A stretch of 64,000 nt of DNA from Valencia hispanica (taxonomy: Eukaryota; Chordata; Actinopteri; Cyprinodontiformes; Valenciidae): assembly GCA_963556495.2 (NCBI GenBank), contig OY747721.1:33822349-33886348 (forward strand), in the 5' to 3' direction. Every line of letters begins with the position of its first letter. Position 1 is the stretch's first letter. The translations under genes were made by a program, and so were the position numbers. The notes beneath the pieces were generated by a model. That model was not told the DNA's origin. It made no database searches and saw nothing but the letters and a program-made list of their open reading frames with translations. This document shows, one piece after another, positions 1-11,081 of this stretch.

Positions 1-2273
1 CTGGTCAGATGGGTGAACAAGGGTTGATAGACTTTTCTCATGCTTAACAGAAAGACAAAAAGCAGCTGTATGTATGGAAACATCACGGAATGCAGGCTCA
101 ACCCGAGCAAATAGCTCAATGACATTGTGAGACTTCTGTTACCCTATGAGGATCAGAATGGCTAAAGGGGATGAGATTCTTTTCAAAAAGACACTTGAAA
201 ATTACAACTAAATTTATCAGGCGTTTATTTTATATTTTTGCTCAAGTCTATATATTAATGTTGATAATATATGTTGTTGTGTCTGAGTGGAAATTAGATG
301 AAGGTATAAACTTTTGTTTTTAAATTGTCGTAGGAATACTTTGACGATGTGAAATTGTTGTACTTTTATGAAAGGTCGTTGTACTGTGAGAATCTCATAC
401 CGGTCGATGTCTGACACACCCTGAATTAGTTTGTAAAAAACAAAGCATGACTTACTCAGCATTATTTAGTCCGGGATTACAGCTTCTTCCCCCTAAATCC
501 TAACAATAGGTGTTCGTTTCAAAGCAAAGACTCCACGAGACATTCAAATGCGTCACCTAACAGAATTACACAGAAATGTGGGCCGTAAAGGTTCAAAACT
601 TGGCGAGTTAAGGGTAGAGACAAAAAACATCCTAAGAGATATTTGCTAAAGTTTCATGTTACCACTACACCAATTGATTTCTCAAAGAAAAGTAGCAAAA
701 CAGCAAGTAAAAGTAATAACACAACAATATTTCTCATCCACCCGTTTAGGTTATCTAATGTCAGTTAAAAAAATTGCATCATATGTAATTGTGTCAAAGT
801 TTTGCCATTAAAAAAAAAATCAGAATCAACTGACTTGGCATTGACTGTAATTACAGGCCAATTAGAATCACCTATATTAACCAAGGTTTAGAAGATGGTT
901 TTGGGTTACCAACTAATTTACCACTCTAGTGTCTATAATTCCTTATATTTATTACAGGTCCAGTTTACAGTTCAGTATATAGCCTCATTCTTGTCATTTT
1001 TTTCTTTATCGAACAAAGCGAATCATCAGTTGATCAGGGTAAAGCAGCTAGAGTAGTATGTCTGAATTTTAAAAAGGTAATAACTAAAACTTTCATATTT
1101 GGAAATGTGCAAATTGAAGTATGTCAAGGACACTATTCCATGACGAACATTATTTAAATTATTGCAGGTGTGCCGTAAGGCTCTGTACTCTGACCCATTT
1201 TTCCCCCCCATATTGTCTCTTTTGTTCAACTTGGTGAACAGAGATTTAAGAGAAACAATAACTGAGAGGTCCAAACAGTTTTTTTTCCATCAAGCTTCAG
1301 ATACCTAAAAAATTAGAAAGTTGTCATAGGTAATCAGTTACAACTTTTCTATTTCAGCTCTTCATTAGGGAATTTGGCACAGTACATTAAGTTAAGCACG
1401 GCAAACCTACACTACAAGGCTGTCTGTGTTATGGTGTTTTTCATTTGACATTTTTGTAATTGAAATATTCAGGGAGACACTTTTCAACATGAGACATTAT
1501 TTCAAGATGTTGTCGGCTCTTTTCCTTCCACACATGTCAAGCTAAATTATTCAGTCAGAATTCAGCGCAAATTACTTTGAAAATCTTGGTTTCAGTGGAC
1601 ATTACTCTTTTTTTTCTGCCATCATGCTACTGAATTGAATTTGGAAATTGAAATTGAATCAGCTGATCGTCTTTTTTGTGGACTGAAGTCGGTGATTTGA
1701 CAAGTAAATAAGGTTCAACTGTCAAATGCACATCATGGGACAAAGCAGCACTGCCACAATTGAAGATGTAGTTATCTGTTTGAAAGGAAAGGAGGACTTG
1801 ACCCACTTTACAGTTACAGCAGTTACACAGCATTCAACTGCTAATAACTATACAAGGTTAACATCGTTTTGTCACATTTAACGCTTCACCTAATGCTGCT
1901 AACTGCACCTTGTGCCATCAAATTTTTCATGCCCGAGCTGCTAATTTCAGAGGTTTCTTGCTGAGGTATGTCACCATATCTGTTCGTATTCCACAATGAT
2001 CTAAGATTTTTTTGGCCTCGGTACCAGCACCCACTCACCCTCCTCATTTATTCATCTTCTCCCCAAAGAACATCTGTTATTAATTACACTGCAGCGACAG
2101 TGGAAAAGAAAAAAAGAAAGAGGGGCAATGAGAAACTTCCGTGAGATTCATCTCTGTTCGCTCTGACCCAGTTACAGCAAGGGATTAGCATCAACGATCT
2201 TGCATTTATCCTTATGTGTGTAGGCTAATAGATGAAGTAAAGCTTGTATTTAAGATAACACAGTGTCTGTTTT
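1..2273. other. intron, no recognised feature
   Basis: AT-rich intronic sequence with scattered poly-A/T runs and stop codons in all frames. I see no exon with splice borders, no RNA gene and no repeat I can name. It belongs to the intron downstream of the IIIS6 exon if the gene continues to the left. Confidence 0.6.
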
Positions 2274-2385
2274 AGTAGTGCTGGGGGAACCAACAAGTGA
2301 CTGGATTATAATATCATTTCTTTCTTGTTGCCGAGTGCTGCTGATGTACAAAAAGTAAAACCACAACACATTCTCAAGGTGACTC
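2274..2385 (+). repeat. dispersed repeat, copy A (pair with 4383-4489)
   Basis: Begins tagtgctgggggaaccaaca and shares an uninterrupted AACCAACAAGTGACTG plus collinear flanks (tcttgttg, gagtgctgct, tgtacaaaaa) with copy B 2.1 kb away. Both copies are followed by sequence rich in gctaaa/taaact motifs (2940-3056 and 4610-4800). They may be ends of related elements or a local duplication. The family was not identified. Confidence 0.6.
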
Positions 2386-4382
2386 TAAGTTATTATTCTA
2401 TATAAGGAATTATAACTATATAACTTTATATAGTTATTCTATATAAAGCTGACTGACATCAACTTCAGCTGCTGTATCAATTACTTGATAAGATGAAAGA
2501 TTACTTGTTAATGTTTAAAGCTGGTCATACTATACATGTGAATTATATATTAGATTTGTTTCAAAGTTGTTTACTAAATTAGCCTAACAAGAAACTTTAT
2601 AGAAACGTTATGATAAATTCTGACTAATATAGCAATATATTTAAACATGTTTGGCTTTCAATAGCTTAAAATGCAAAATGTACAAGGTATGGGTTAATAA
2701 CAATCATTTAATAAGCTTTTATTCAGTTCTTACTGGACACCTACACTATTTAATCTGACAAAAACATAAATAATACAGCAGTCCTAAGTAACAAAAAACA
2801 AAAAAGTGACCTGTAAAACTAAAAATTGTCAGGTTCTAAACACCAACTAACTGAACTCTGAAAGTGGGTCTTGGAAAATACTACTCAGTATCACCTTAAA
2901 AGATTATTTAAAAAAAATTAAGTAAAAAATCTGCAATGAAATAAAAAAGATAAACTAAACTAAAGTAAGCAAAGCTAAAATAAAATATGCTAACATAGGC
3001 TAAACTAGTTAAGTTAAGGAAATTAAGACTTAGACTAAGCTAAGTCAAACTACAGTGGCTAAAATGAGATTAATTAAGGTCAACTTAAGGTGCTACCAGT
3101 GTTTATTATCTTGTCATATGTTGTGCAGTAGGTATTTAAAGACAAATGTCTTACTTGGATCTAAATGTGATGAAATGAAGGAGGTTTTGTGGAACATCAA
3201 GTCCTGTCAAATCTTTAAAGCACGTGTTCCACTTTTGATGAGCTCCCCATTTGAATAGAGCATTTATACGGAGATCAGAGGTGTGGAACTTATTTAGTGT
3301 TCTGCGGCATTGAGACTGGGTACATTACTTTTTCCTGACAGCACTGTTTTACGGATTTTTTTTTTTTTAACTACAGGATTTAAAGACCATCTGGAATAAA
3401 GCTTCCCTGCTCTATGCGTTCCTCCAAGTGACCAGATATTTATTAGCCGAACTAATCAGACAGCCAGGGAGTTTCACTTTCAGCTTCAGCCATCCAGCAG
3501 GGCAGTTAACCGTCTGGGTACCGTAACATGGGATTAGGTAATGCTTGTATTGGGTCGTTGCTGCCTTCTTTAGTCACAGTTGCATGTGCATATTCCCATG
3601 TCTTTTTGGTTAATCCCTCTTTCCTCTATTTTGAATCCAAATAAATGTACTTCCTACACCATCCCCACTCCTTTTGTTGTTCTTCTCCTCCTCCTGTGCT
3701 CCACAAACTGCTGCTCTGGCACAGTGCGAACCAAAGATAAGAGTCCAGACCCAAACACTTTGTGCCCAGCCAGGACACATGTGCACCCACTCACACACTG
3801 AAGAGTTATACCTGGGAGTCTCTTGGTAACACTAGCACTAGCAACACGGTTGTGTTCAAGTCCAAACCCAAACCCAGCCTCACAAGTAACAGGCTGTGTG
3901 GGCGCTGCGTTCTGTGTGTTACTTGTGTCGTCTGTTTTAAAATTACATGTGGGTAAAACCATTAGAACCCAGCACGCAGCTCTCCCCTGGAGCTGCACGT
4001 CGCATTTAGAATCAGATGGCTGTGCGGGGCTCCTCTCAGACAGAAATTTAGACAGAGATGGAGAGAGGATGAGCTGGCTGCTCCTGCATATTTTACGACC
4101 TGTTCCACAGCCATCTGCTCTCTGACATGCTCGCATACGCACATAAACACACAAGCGTTCGAACTAGCGGTCAAATTGCCTTTCCAAGAACGCGCGCCTG
4201 TCGAACACACTCACATAGACACAACACCATCAGCACACTACCACAAACCATTCATAACACTGAGCTATTGATAGGATTGTCATTATGGGGGATACTTGTC
4301 AGCGGCTTCCATCTATCATAGCAGTACTTTGAGCAGATTGCTAACGAAACGGGTTATGATGATGTTGCACAATGTTTGTACT
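2386..4382. other. intron, low-complexity taaact-rich stretch and unassigned sequence
   Basis: 2930-3060 is a loose array of ctaaact/gctaaa words. 3640-4210 is richer in C and CA with several overlapping open stretches on both strands, but none has splice sites, conserved motifs or codon structure. I found no gene. Confidence 0.55.
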
Positions 4383-4489
4383 GGTAGTGCCGGGGAAACC
4401 AACAAGTGACTGATCCTATTCTTCTTCTCTTGTTGCAGAGAGCTGCTCATGTGCAAAAATTAGAAGCATAACATAGATAATGACTTTGA
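4383..4489 (+). repeat. dispersed repeat, copy B (pair with 2274-2385)
   Basis: tagtgccggggaaaccaacaa and following bases align with copy A, with about a fifth of positions changed, and the taaact-rich tail is found here too (4610-4800). Confidence 0.6.
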
Positions 4490-5066
4490 TGGCCAACTGA
4501 GGATGATCATAATTGAGAAAGTAGCTGCTGAGCAGATTTTTCCATTGTCTTGGTTTATACGCCAACCTCAAACCATTTTTTTGTCAAAGGGAAACTGAAC
4601 TGAGACAAGTTAGGCTAAATTAAGCTTCAGTGCATAATAAACTAGTAGGATCTGGCTGCTTGAAAGTAAGATATAAAGAAGTGAAGGATAATGTATGCTA
4701 ATTAGCTTCTTCATCAACCATGCTAAATTAAGCTAAAATGAGATGAAACATGCTAAAACTAGATAGTACAAGTAAAACTAAGTTAAACAACAATAAGGTA
4801 AACCAAAGTAACAAAAACAAATATAAACTATGATTATCTAAGTTGATATAAGAAACAAAATAAGATTTAAACAAGCTGGGCTTTTACCATATTACACACA
4901 GGCAGTAGGCTACATCAAAGATCCTAAATCCAATTTCAGGACTTACAAAGTATGACCTTTTAACGTAATACTTTCACCAAGCAACCTAGATGAGGACTTG
5001 TAAATAAAGCTAAATTAATCTCGAGTTACACTACTTTGAGTCAGATTGTAGTACCAAAAGGCTTAA

Positions 5067-6042
5067 AGGGGTATTCCACCCCTAAGTGAAATTTAGTTTG
5101 TTGCCACATTCCCCAGAGTTGGATAAGTGTGAAAAGCGTTTTGGTACCAGCCCTGTCATTCTCTTAATCTGGCAGTATTCCGTTTGCTTTATTTTAGCAT
5201 AAACAATGGAAGTGAATGGTAATGACTAGCATTTCGTGTTCAAAAGTCATAATAATTCAATTATTCCTGCTGACCTCAATAATCATACTGATTGTACATT
5301 CAAATAATAAGTAACACTAAGGAATTACAGGAGCTGATTTAGACTTGGGACTACATAACGACAAAGCACCGCTGTAAGCTGCCGCTGCAAGGTGCAAGGA
5401 CATGACGCCGCGCCCGCAAAAGACACCCAAAAATGATTTACGCTACAAAACTCGCTGTTTACCGTCATTAGGGTGAAATGTTGTAAATGTTATATAGTAA
5501 ACCTGGAGGTGACAATGTCAGCCAGACGTCACATTTATAGTAATTCATAATAGCCCAGCAACACCCAAGGAATTAAGAGTAAATACAACATTACTTACAG
5601 CCATTGCTACACAAGCAAGAACCATCTTGAATTAGACTTATAATGGCAGTAAAAACTCGGTGCAGCTCATTTCTGTTTACAGAAGTAGGTGTCTTTTGCG
5701 GCCGCTGCATCATATCTTTGTGCCTTGCAGCGGCGGCTTACAGCAGTGCTTTGTTGTGATGTAGTCCCAAGTTTAAATCGGCTCCTGTATTTCCTTCGTG
5801 TTACTTATTATTTTCACTTAGAATTCATATGAGTATTGAGGGCACTAGGAATAATTAGGATCATTATTGAGTAATTTTTATGACTTCTGCACACGAAATG
5901 CTAGCCATTACAATTCACATCTATTGTTTATGCTGCCAGATTAGGAGAATGGCTAGGCTGGTTCCAAAATGCTTTTTCGCACCTATCTAAATCTAGGGAA
6001 GATGCCAACAGATTAAATTTCACTTAGGGGTGGAATATCCCT
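5067..6042. mobile_element. 976-bp foldback element flanked by TTAA (piggyBac-like MITE)
   Basis: TTAA at 5063-5066 and 6043-6046 bracket near-perfect inverted ends (AGGGGTATTCCACCCCTAAG and its complement). The inverted similarity continues inward for several hundred bases: gtaatgactagcatttcgtg against cacgaaatgctagccattac, then gctgccgctgcaaggtgcaa against ttgtgccttgcagcggcggc. The element is therefore a long imperfect palindrome with a roughly 250-bp spacer. It has no coding capacity. TTAA duplication is the signature of piggyBac-type transposition, but the superfamily assignment is inferred from the target site only. Confidence 0.8.
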
Positions 6043-6046
6043 TTAA

Positions 6047-7165
6047 GATATGATATATACTTTCACATAGCTTTAGATCGAGAGATATTATGGTTTTGTT
6101 GCTGTTTAACCCCTAATTTCCACTACATGCGCTCCGCTCTGCTCCGCCAAGCACGTGGCAGCAAAAACGCTCCCTTTGTTGTCAATGAAAGCATTTCCAC
6201 TGCCGCCGCCGAGCGGTGCAGGGCGCCGGCCGCCGTTTTGCCATCTGGCAAAAAAAGGATCAATTCTATTCATGGCGGACGCCGGAGCAGGTTCGCAGTC
6301 AATCCACACAAATCACACAGCACCAACAGGATACCGAACAAGCACAACATTCTTTTAATTCAAAATAAATCAATAAAGACAGACTAGATTTTTTTGTATG
6401 CATAGCTATATTAATATAATCCCGTGTATATTTATACATATATGTTGTCTAAAAATAATCGTGCATGTTTATACATAATTTACTCACGAAATATAATCAA
6501 AACCTATTTAATTCTGAAAGCTATTTTGTCATTTCCTGCCACACAAGACATGGTAGCTGCGTGGGTCAACAAATATATTATTCAGATACGAGAGAGAAGC
6601 TGATTCTGAAAAAAGGCATCCCCACAGGATGCTGCTGCCAAAGGAACACGACAAAATGTCAAAATCTTCACGAGCTATGAATACATTTGTATCAAGTTCT
6701 ATTATAGTAGTAATTATGCCAGACATCCATTGTTTTCTGATTTAATGCAAATTGTTATCTAAACAATATGGTGTCTGCTAAATTTCTTGGTCACCTCTGG
6801 TGGTCAAGTAATTGAGAACCTCCAGAGTTCTGTTTTTTTTGTGATAATCCAACTTAACATTTTAACATGTAGAACAGCCATATAAACCCAGTTCACTAAA
6901 CAAGTCAGTTCAGGCATGTAACTAGACATTATAGTACTAATGGTTCCATTTGCATCTGATTTTCTGCATCCTGAGTGGTAAAAATCAAGTTTTCTTTCAT
7001 CAGTCCCGACTTCAAAATCCAACATGGCTCCTGTGCTTTTAAAACACGTTAAAAGTTACAGTAATAAGCTGTTTGTTTGCAATTTTAAATGTTTGTATAT
7101 CATTAAGTAACTCAGTTGTAGTATTAAACCAGCCTCTGGTAATTAACATGTTTTACCTTTACAGG
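6047..7165. other. intron; GC-rich island at 6120-6320, otherwise AT-rich
   Basis: 6120-6320 is unusually GC-rich (gctccgctctgctccgcc, gccgccgccgagcggtgcag) and opens with 'taatttccactacatgcg', resembling fish elements that begin with a fixed motif followed by 'tttccact'. I could not find its other end. The rest is featureless. Confidence 0.4.
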
Positions 7166-7361
7166 TACCAACCCTGGTCGTCAAGGCACACTGCCCTGCA
7201 TGTTTTAGATGTTTCCCTGCTTTAACATACCTGCTTCAGATGATTGCAGTTCAGCAAAAGCCTGTTATCCATCAGCCATCAATTGAAATCAGGTGTGTTG
7301 AAGCAGGGAAACATCTAAAACATGCAGGGCATTGTGCCTTTAGGAGCAAGGTTGAAAAACA
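7166..7361. mobile_element. ~195-bp palindromic MITE, copy 1
   Basis: Terminal inverted sequence: accaaccctggtcgtcaagg...gcatgttttagatgtttccc at the left and gggaaacatctaaaacatgc...aggttgaaaaaca at the right. The centre contains ttcagatgattgcagttcag. A second copy with the same centre is at 25204-25381. Non-coding and widespread in teleosts by my recollection; superfamily uncertain. Confidence 0.75.
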
Positions 7362-8179
7362 TTTAATTACAAATGCGTAGAATTCTGAGAAATACGTTGC
7401 TATATGAAAAGTAATGCTAAAGGTTGCTATCCTGATCACAACAATAAGCAAATCCCAATCATTCATGCAAGTGCAACTAAGATAATTGGGGTTTAATATC
7501 ATTATAAAATATAAAAAGTACAATTCCGAGGGAAATGGATATCAGTGAAACCCAACGGAAATGACAAGTAATATATTGATTTCTGCACATCTGATTGGAC
7601 GTTTGCTGTGATGCTGGGACAATTGGTATTTTCAAATAGGGGCCAATACACCAAAAATGCCATCAAAAGAAAAAAAAAGAATTTTTAAGCTTCACAATGT
7701 GACCTGACTGCAAACTTTAAGTCCATTAGTGCAAGAAGGAAAACACCTATTTTTTTCTAAGCATTTATGAAAATCTAGAGGTTGATCAATACTTTAAGTC
7801 AAAATTAGTCAATTTTTTCCCCATTTCAAAACTCTCCCTGTCTCATCCCAGTCCATCTTAGACTGCATAGAATTAGCTACGGTCTTCTTTCCTTACGGTG
7901 GAGAAGCTGCAGTACAGTGCTGTGGACAGTGGATGGATCGCAGGCAGAGTGGAGCAGCTGTGAAAGACAAAGCCACGACAGAGAAAACAGGTAACAGTAT
8001 GTCCAGCGGATTGAAGGCTGATGGGAGAGAGGCAGGCGGGCGGCAACGCAGGATGGGGCCCTACCTCCCGTGATCACTGAAATTAGAACCCTAGCCACCA
8101 TGGTGGGTGGTCGTGGTCGATGGCAGCAGGGGGGGTGGGTGTTTAGAGGGACACATGTAACATGCTGGAAACTCTGTAC
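7362..8179. other. intron, no recognised feature
   Basis: Intronic sequence between the small MITE and the candidate cassette exon. A moderately GC-rich stretch at 7880-8140 is open on the minus strand but lacks convincing splice borders and similarity. Confidence 0.5.
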
Positions 8180-8230
8180 CTTTCAGTGTGCCGTCAGAGA
8201 GGGCCCAACTCACCCCCGGAACCAATAAAT
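8180..8230 (-). CDS. candidate 51-nt cassette exon of the III-IV linker (cacna1g exon 26-like)
   Basis: On the minus strand, ctcattcctctag precedes 8230 and gtacag follows 8180. The 51 nt start with AT and end with G, so they accept and return phase 1, as required after either donor at 10555/10576. Joined to the short donor it would read N-L-L-V-P-G-V-S-W-A-L-S-D-G-T-L-K and then part of a codon. Mammalian CACNA1G has an 18-residue cassette beginning N-L at this position. Residues beyond NL do not clearly match, and a 51-nt open stretch is common by chance, so this is a hypothesis. An internal GGGG|gtgagt would break phase. Confidence 0.25.
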
Positions 8231-8961
8231 CTAGAGGAATGAGACCAAGTTAGTCAGAGGCTGAAGAAAGCAAGGAAGGAAGGATGGCTGAGTGTTTGAA
8301 ACAAGAGAGAGTTAAAGAGAGAGAAAGAGGGAAAGAGGGATGGAGTAAGGTTAAAAGGAAGCGATGAAAGATTAAGCTGGTTTGTGTGCATGTGTTAGGT
8401 CTTTCCAGTGATTCTGAGTCCAGTTCTTCGGATCAATGCACTCATTCTTGTCGAGGGTTTAGGGCTGTCAATGTGACATAGAACTTTCAAAAGCTGTACA
8501 TTTATTAGCTACCTATACCCAATGTATTATTGACTTATCCCTATAACTCATTAATTAACCTTGCCTTTTTGTCTTGATATACTGTTAAGAAACCATCTTT
8601 AAGCGCGCTTATATGATGCCAGAAAAAAGAGAGGCATAACTTTCATCCCAAAATCGGTAAAAAATGTTCAAAAAAAAAGAACAAATTGTAAATGAGAGAG
8701 AAGAAAAGAGATGGCCGTCCTTCCAACACAAAGTTTGTATTTGTATTCAGTGTGTGAAAGGGGAGTTTCTTGATTGGTCACATTCTGTTGTCATACACCT
8801 TCTGTAAAAAGAAGATTAATTTTCCATCTGTATTTCTCAAGAACTTAACTTATCATTCAGAGGAAATCTATAAACTTTAGGCTATAAGTAACTATTTGTG
8901 TCCACTGCTCCTTGTACCAAGTAATAAAGAAGAGAGTGCCTTTTAAAAATGGGCTAAAATA

Positions 8962-9685
8962 AAGAGATGCACCGAAAAAAATTGGCTATTGATCAGAATC
9001 AGAGACATTTTCAGCTTCATCAGCCCTGAACTTTGTCCAACCAGTCCCAAATTCTAAAATCTAATCTTTATCTGATCACTGCAGGCATCTGATCAGGTTA
9101 GCGCTAGGCTGTAAAGCTGACGACACACTTCATGCTGGAAGTTGTTACTGAGGGAGGAAGACTCAAGGTTAGCTATTAGGTGTTTTCAGGTGTTTAAAAA
9201 GAAAGTCACAAAAAGTACAAATAACCACTGGAGTTATTGTTGCTACGTTTTTTTCTGTCATCCAGCACTGTTCGGAGGAGAATGGCGGAAGAAGTGCTGG
9301 TTGGTGGTTAGATACAAACAATGAATTAAAGGGGGAATTATTTAAACACGGTCTATGTTATTTATGAATCATTTTATTGATTGTTTGTACCTAACCTACA
9401 ACCAGGGATTCTTTGCCAGTTTCATCAAGTGCATTTTTTCAAACGGCTTGGAAAACATTTCAGACAGCAAAAATTAGCTAAAAAAATGGATGGATGATTT
9501 GTATTCATGTTTGGAGTGTTTATAGAGGCAGCAGAGACCCAAATGGGAACAAAGAAGGATGAAAAAAGTGATCTTTAAAATTTTACATAGAAAGTAGTTT
9601 AAGTCAAAAACCTATCTCCAGTTCAAAGCTTGACAAAAACCCAAGATCAGAAATTGGCAGCAAAATTCTGATCGGTGCATCTCTC
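8962..9685. mobile_element. ~720-bp hAT-type non-autonomous element
   Basis: Ends AGAGATGCACCGA at the left and TCGGTGCATCTCT at the right are perfect inverted repeats of 13 bp. The flanks CTAAAATA and ATAAAATA match at seven of eight bases, as expected for an aged 8-bp hAT target duplication. No transposase-like translation was found inside. Confidence 0.75.
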
Positions 9686-10554
9686 ATAAAATACCATGAG
9701 TATAGGCACTTGACTCAATGCAAGGCTAAGGCTAGCTGGAGCTAGCACCAAATGTGTTGAGGTGTAGGAAGCAGTGGAAAGGGTAAAAATCAAAACAGGC
9801 AATTTTTCATGAACTCCTATACAGCCGCAGGGGAGGGACAATTCGCTCTCAGCCCTACAAATCTCCTCCGCAGTGATCTCGTATCTTAGCTAAGGTATAA
9901 CGTCCAGATTGTGCTTCAACCCTTCCCCCTGCGGCTGTACTAAACCACATGCAGAAGAGAGGAAGGGAGGGGGGGGTTGGGGGGTGGGGTCGGGGGTGGG
10001 GGGGGGGCGGGGGGTCGGTCAGCTTATTTAATATTTCACAAGTCCCCCTCCCTCTGGCTCTGTGTATCCACTACCATGCAAGCCCTGTATTTCAGCACCC
10101 ACTGGGCATGCTCCAATGGGCCATCCCAAGCACAATGTCTACGGTAGACCAGGCAAGGTAAGGGTAGTGGGAAAGGAATGGCGGGGAACTCCAGTAGTCA
10201 GGTGTTCTAACTCTGTAGACCTTCCAACTTTGCATGCTTTTCTCAACAACCAACGTGACAAATCTGATGCTAGTATTGAAGGAGAGCAACCAAAGTCTGT
10301 AATTAAGTCTGCAGAGCCAGAGCAGATGACCATCAGACTACATTGCAAAATATCTTGGGGGTCTAAAGGAAAAGAGGAAGAGGATTGTCAATAGAAAGGG
10401 GAGGTTCTACCGCACAGTAACAACTATGGCTGGAGCTAGCTCACTAATTGCGCTCTTCTAGATTCGGCCAAACCAAATTAAAAAGCAAAGGAAAGAAAAA
10501 AGGCTCAAGCTCAAATTCAAGCAGGACTCAGAAAGATGTGGAAAGACTACCGAC
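9686..10554. other. intron immediately downstream of the IIIS6 exon
   Basis: Contains a possible hairpin pair (tacagccgcaggggaggg near 9822 and ccttccccctgcggctgta near 9925) and the G-rich tract at 9961-10017, then unremarkable sequence up to the alternative donors. No further exon seen. Confidence 0.5.
9961..10017 (+). repeat. G-rich tract with G-quadruplex potential
   Basis: At least six runs of four or more G separated by one or two bases (T, TT, TC, C). The host gene is read from the minus strand, so the G-rich strand is the template strand and nascent RNA would be C-rich. It lies about 540 bp downstream of the tandem donors. Confidence 0.8.
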
Positions 10555-10580
10555 CAGCCAGCTCCTTCTCCTTACTCCGT
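10555..10580 (-). promoter_or_regulatory. tandem alternative 5' splice sites of the III-IV linker exon
   Basis: Minus-strand reading gives CGGA|gtaagg (intron from 10575) and, 21 nt further, GCTG|gtcggt (intron from 10554). The first is the stronger consensus, and the second has C at +3. Both leave one base of the next codon, so choice adds or removes exactly seven residues without a frameshift. A TAG lies directly after the distal donor in the exon frame, so the exon cannot run further. Confidence 0.8.
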
Positions 10581-10768
10581 CTCTTTTTCTCCATTCGTTT
10601 CAGTCTCTTCTCCTCCCTGCGTTTGGCCTCCTCGGCCTCCTGGTGCCGCCGACACTTGTGGAAGTTCTCCACCACCACGCCAACAAACATGTTGAGCACA
10701 AAAAAGGCCACGATCAGGAGGAAGGAGATGAAGTAGAGCAGCATCCATGGGTTGTAGTTCATTATTGG
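10555..10768 (-). CDS. cacna1g: Cav3.1 exon: IIIS6 and start of III-IV linker, with two alternative 5' splice sites
   Basis: Phase 0 in. It encodes [16 protein letters not shown], the rest of the IIIS6 helix ([20 protein letters not shown]), then a basic coiled segment [28 protein letters not shown]. The acceptor is gtattccag. Two donors are possible: CGGA|gtaagg at 10576 (193-nt exon) and GCTG|gtcggt at 10555 (214 nt). Both leave phase 1. The longer form adds seven residues, SKEKELA. This resembles mammalian CACNA1G, where an alternative exon 25 donor adds SKEKQMA (recalled from the literature). The next constitutive exon, opening domain IV, is not in the window. Confidence 0.96.
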
Positions 10769-10991
10769 CTGGAATACACAAAATAGAGGAATAATTTAGT
10801 TTCCCCAAAGCCTCATACATGAAATTACTTAGCTACATAAATAAGTGTTACGATTACACAATTGTTAAAGTACATGAATACAAAATGGTTAGGGAAGAGC
10901 GATTTGGAAGTACAAAATGGATGTAGAAATTGCCTCAACAGAGGCAAGCTAACCAGGAGCAGTGGTACTGTCCACATTGGATTATACTTAC

Positions 10992-11081
10992 TTGTTGATC
11001 AACTCCTACAGCGTCAAGGCCATCATACATGATATCCACCCATCCGTCTTTTGAAGCCAGTACAAAAAGAGACATCAAAGC
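10992..11081 (-). CDS. cacna1g: Cav3.1 exon: domain III P-loop and selectivity filter
   Basis: 90 nt, phase 0 on both sides. It encodes 30 residues, [20 protein letters not shown] then [10 protein letters not shown]. The acceptor is ctctatcag and the donor is CAA|gtaagt. The K-D-G-W motif holds the domain III selectivity-filter Asp. T-type channels use Glu-Glu-Asp-Asp where high-voltage-activated channels use four Glu, so this residue alone identifies a Cav3-class channel. V-D-Q-Q is the outer mouth before IIIS6. Confidence 0.97.

Noticed and set aside
3580..4210. Overlapping 60-166-codon open stretches on both strands
   Set aside because: No conserved motif, no splice borders and no codon bias. 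A C- and CA-rich intron stretch.
8065..8076. A 12-nt, phase-1 micro-exon (tttcag|TGATCACGGGAG|gtaggg) in the III-IV linker intron
   Set aside because: The phase fits, but so short an exon with no family counterpart is far more likely chance.
10448..10820. Plus-strand open stretches over the IIIS6 exon
   Set aside because: They are antisense shadows of the minus-strand exon.
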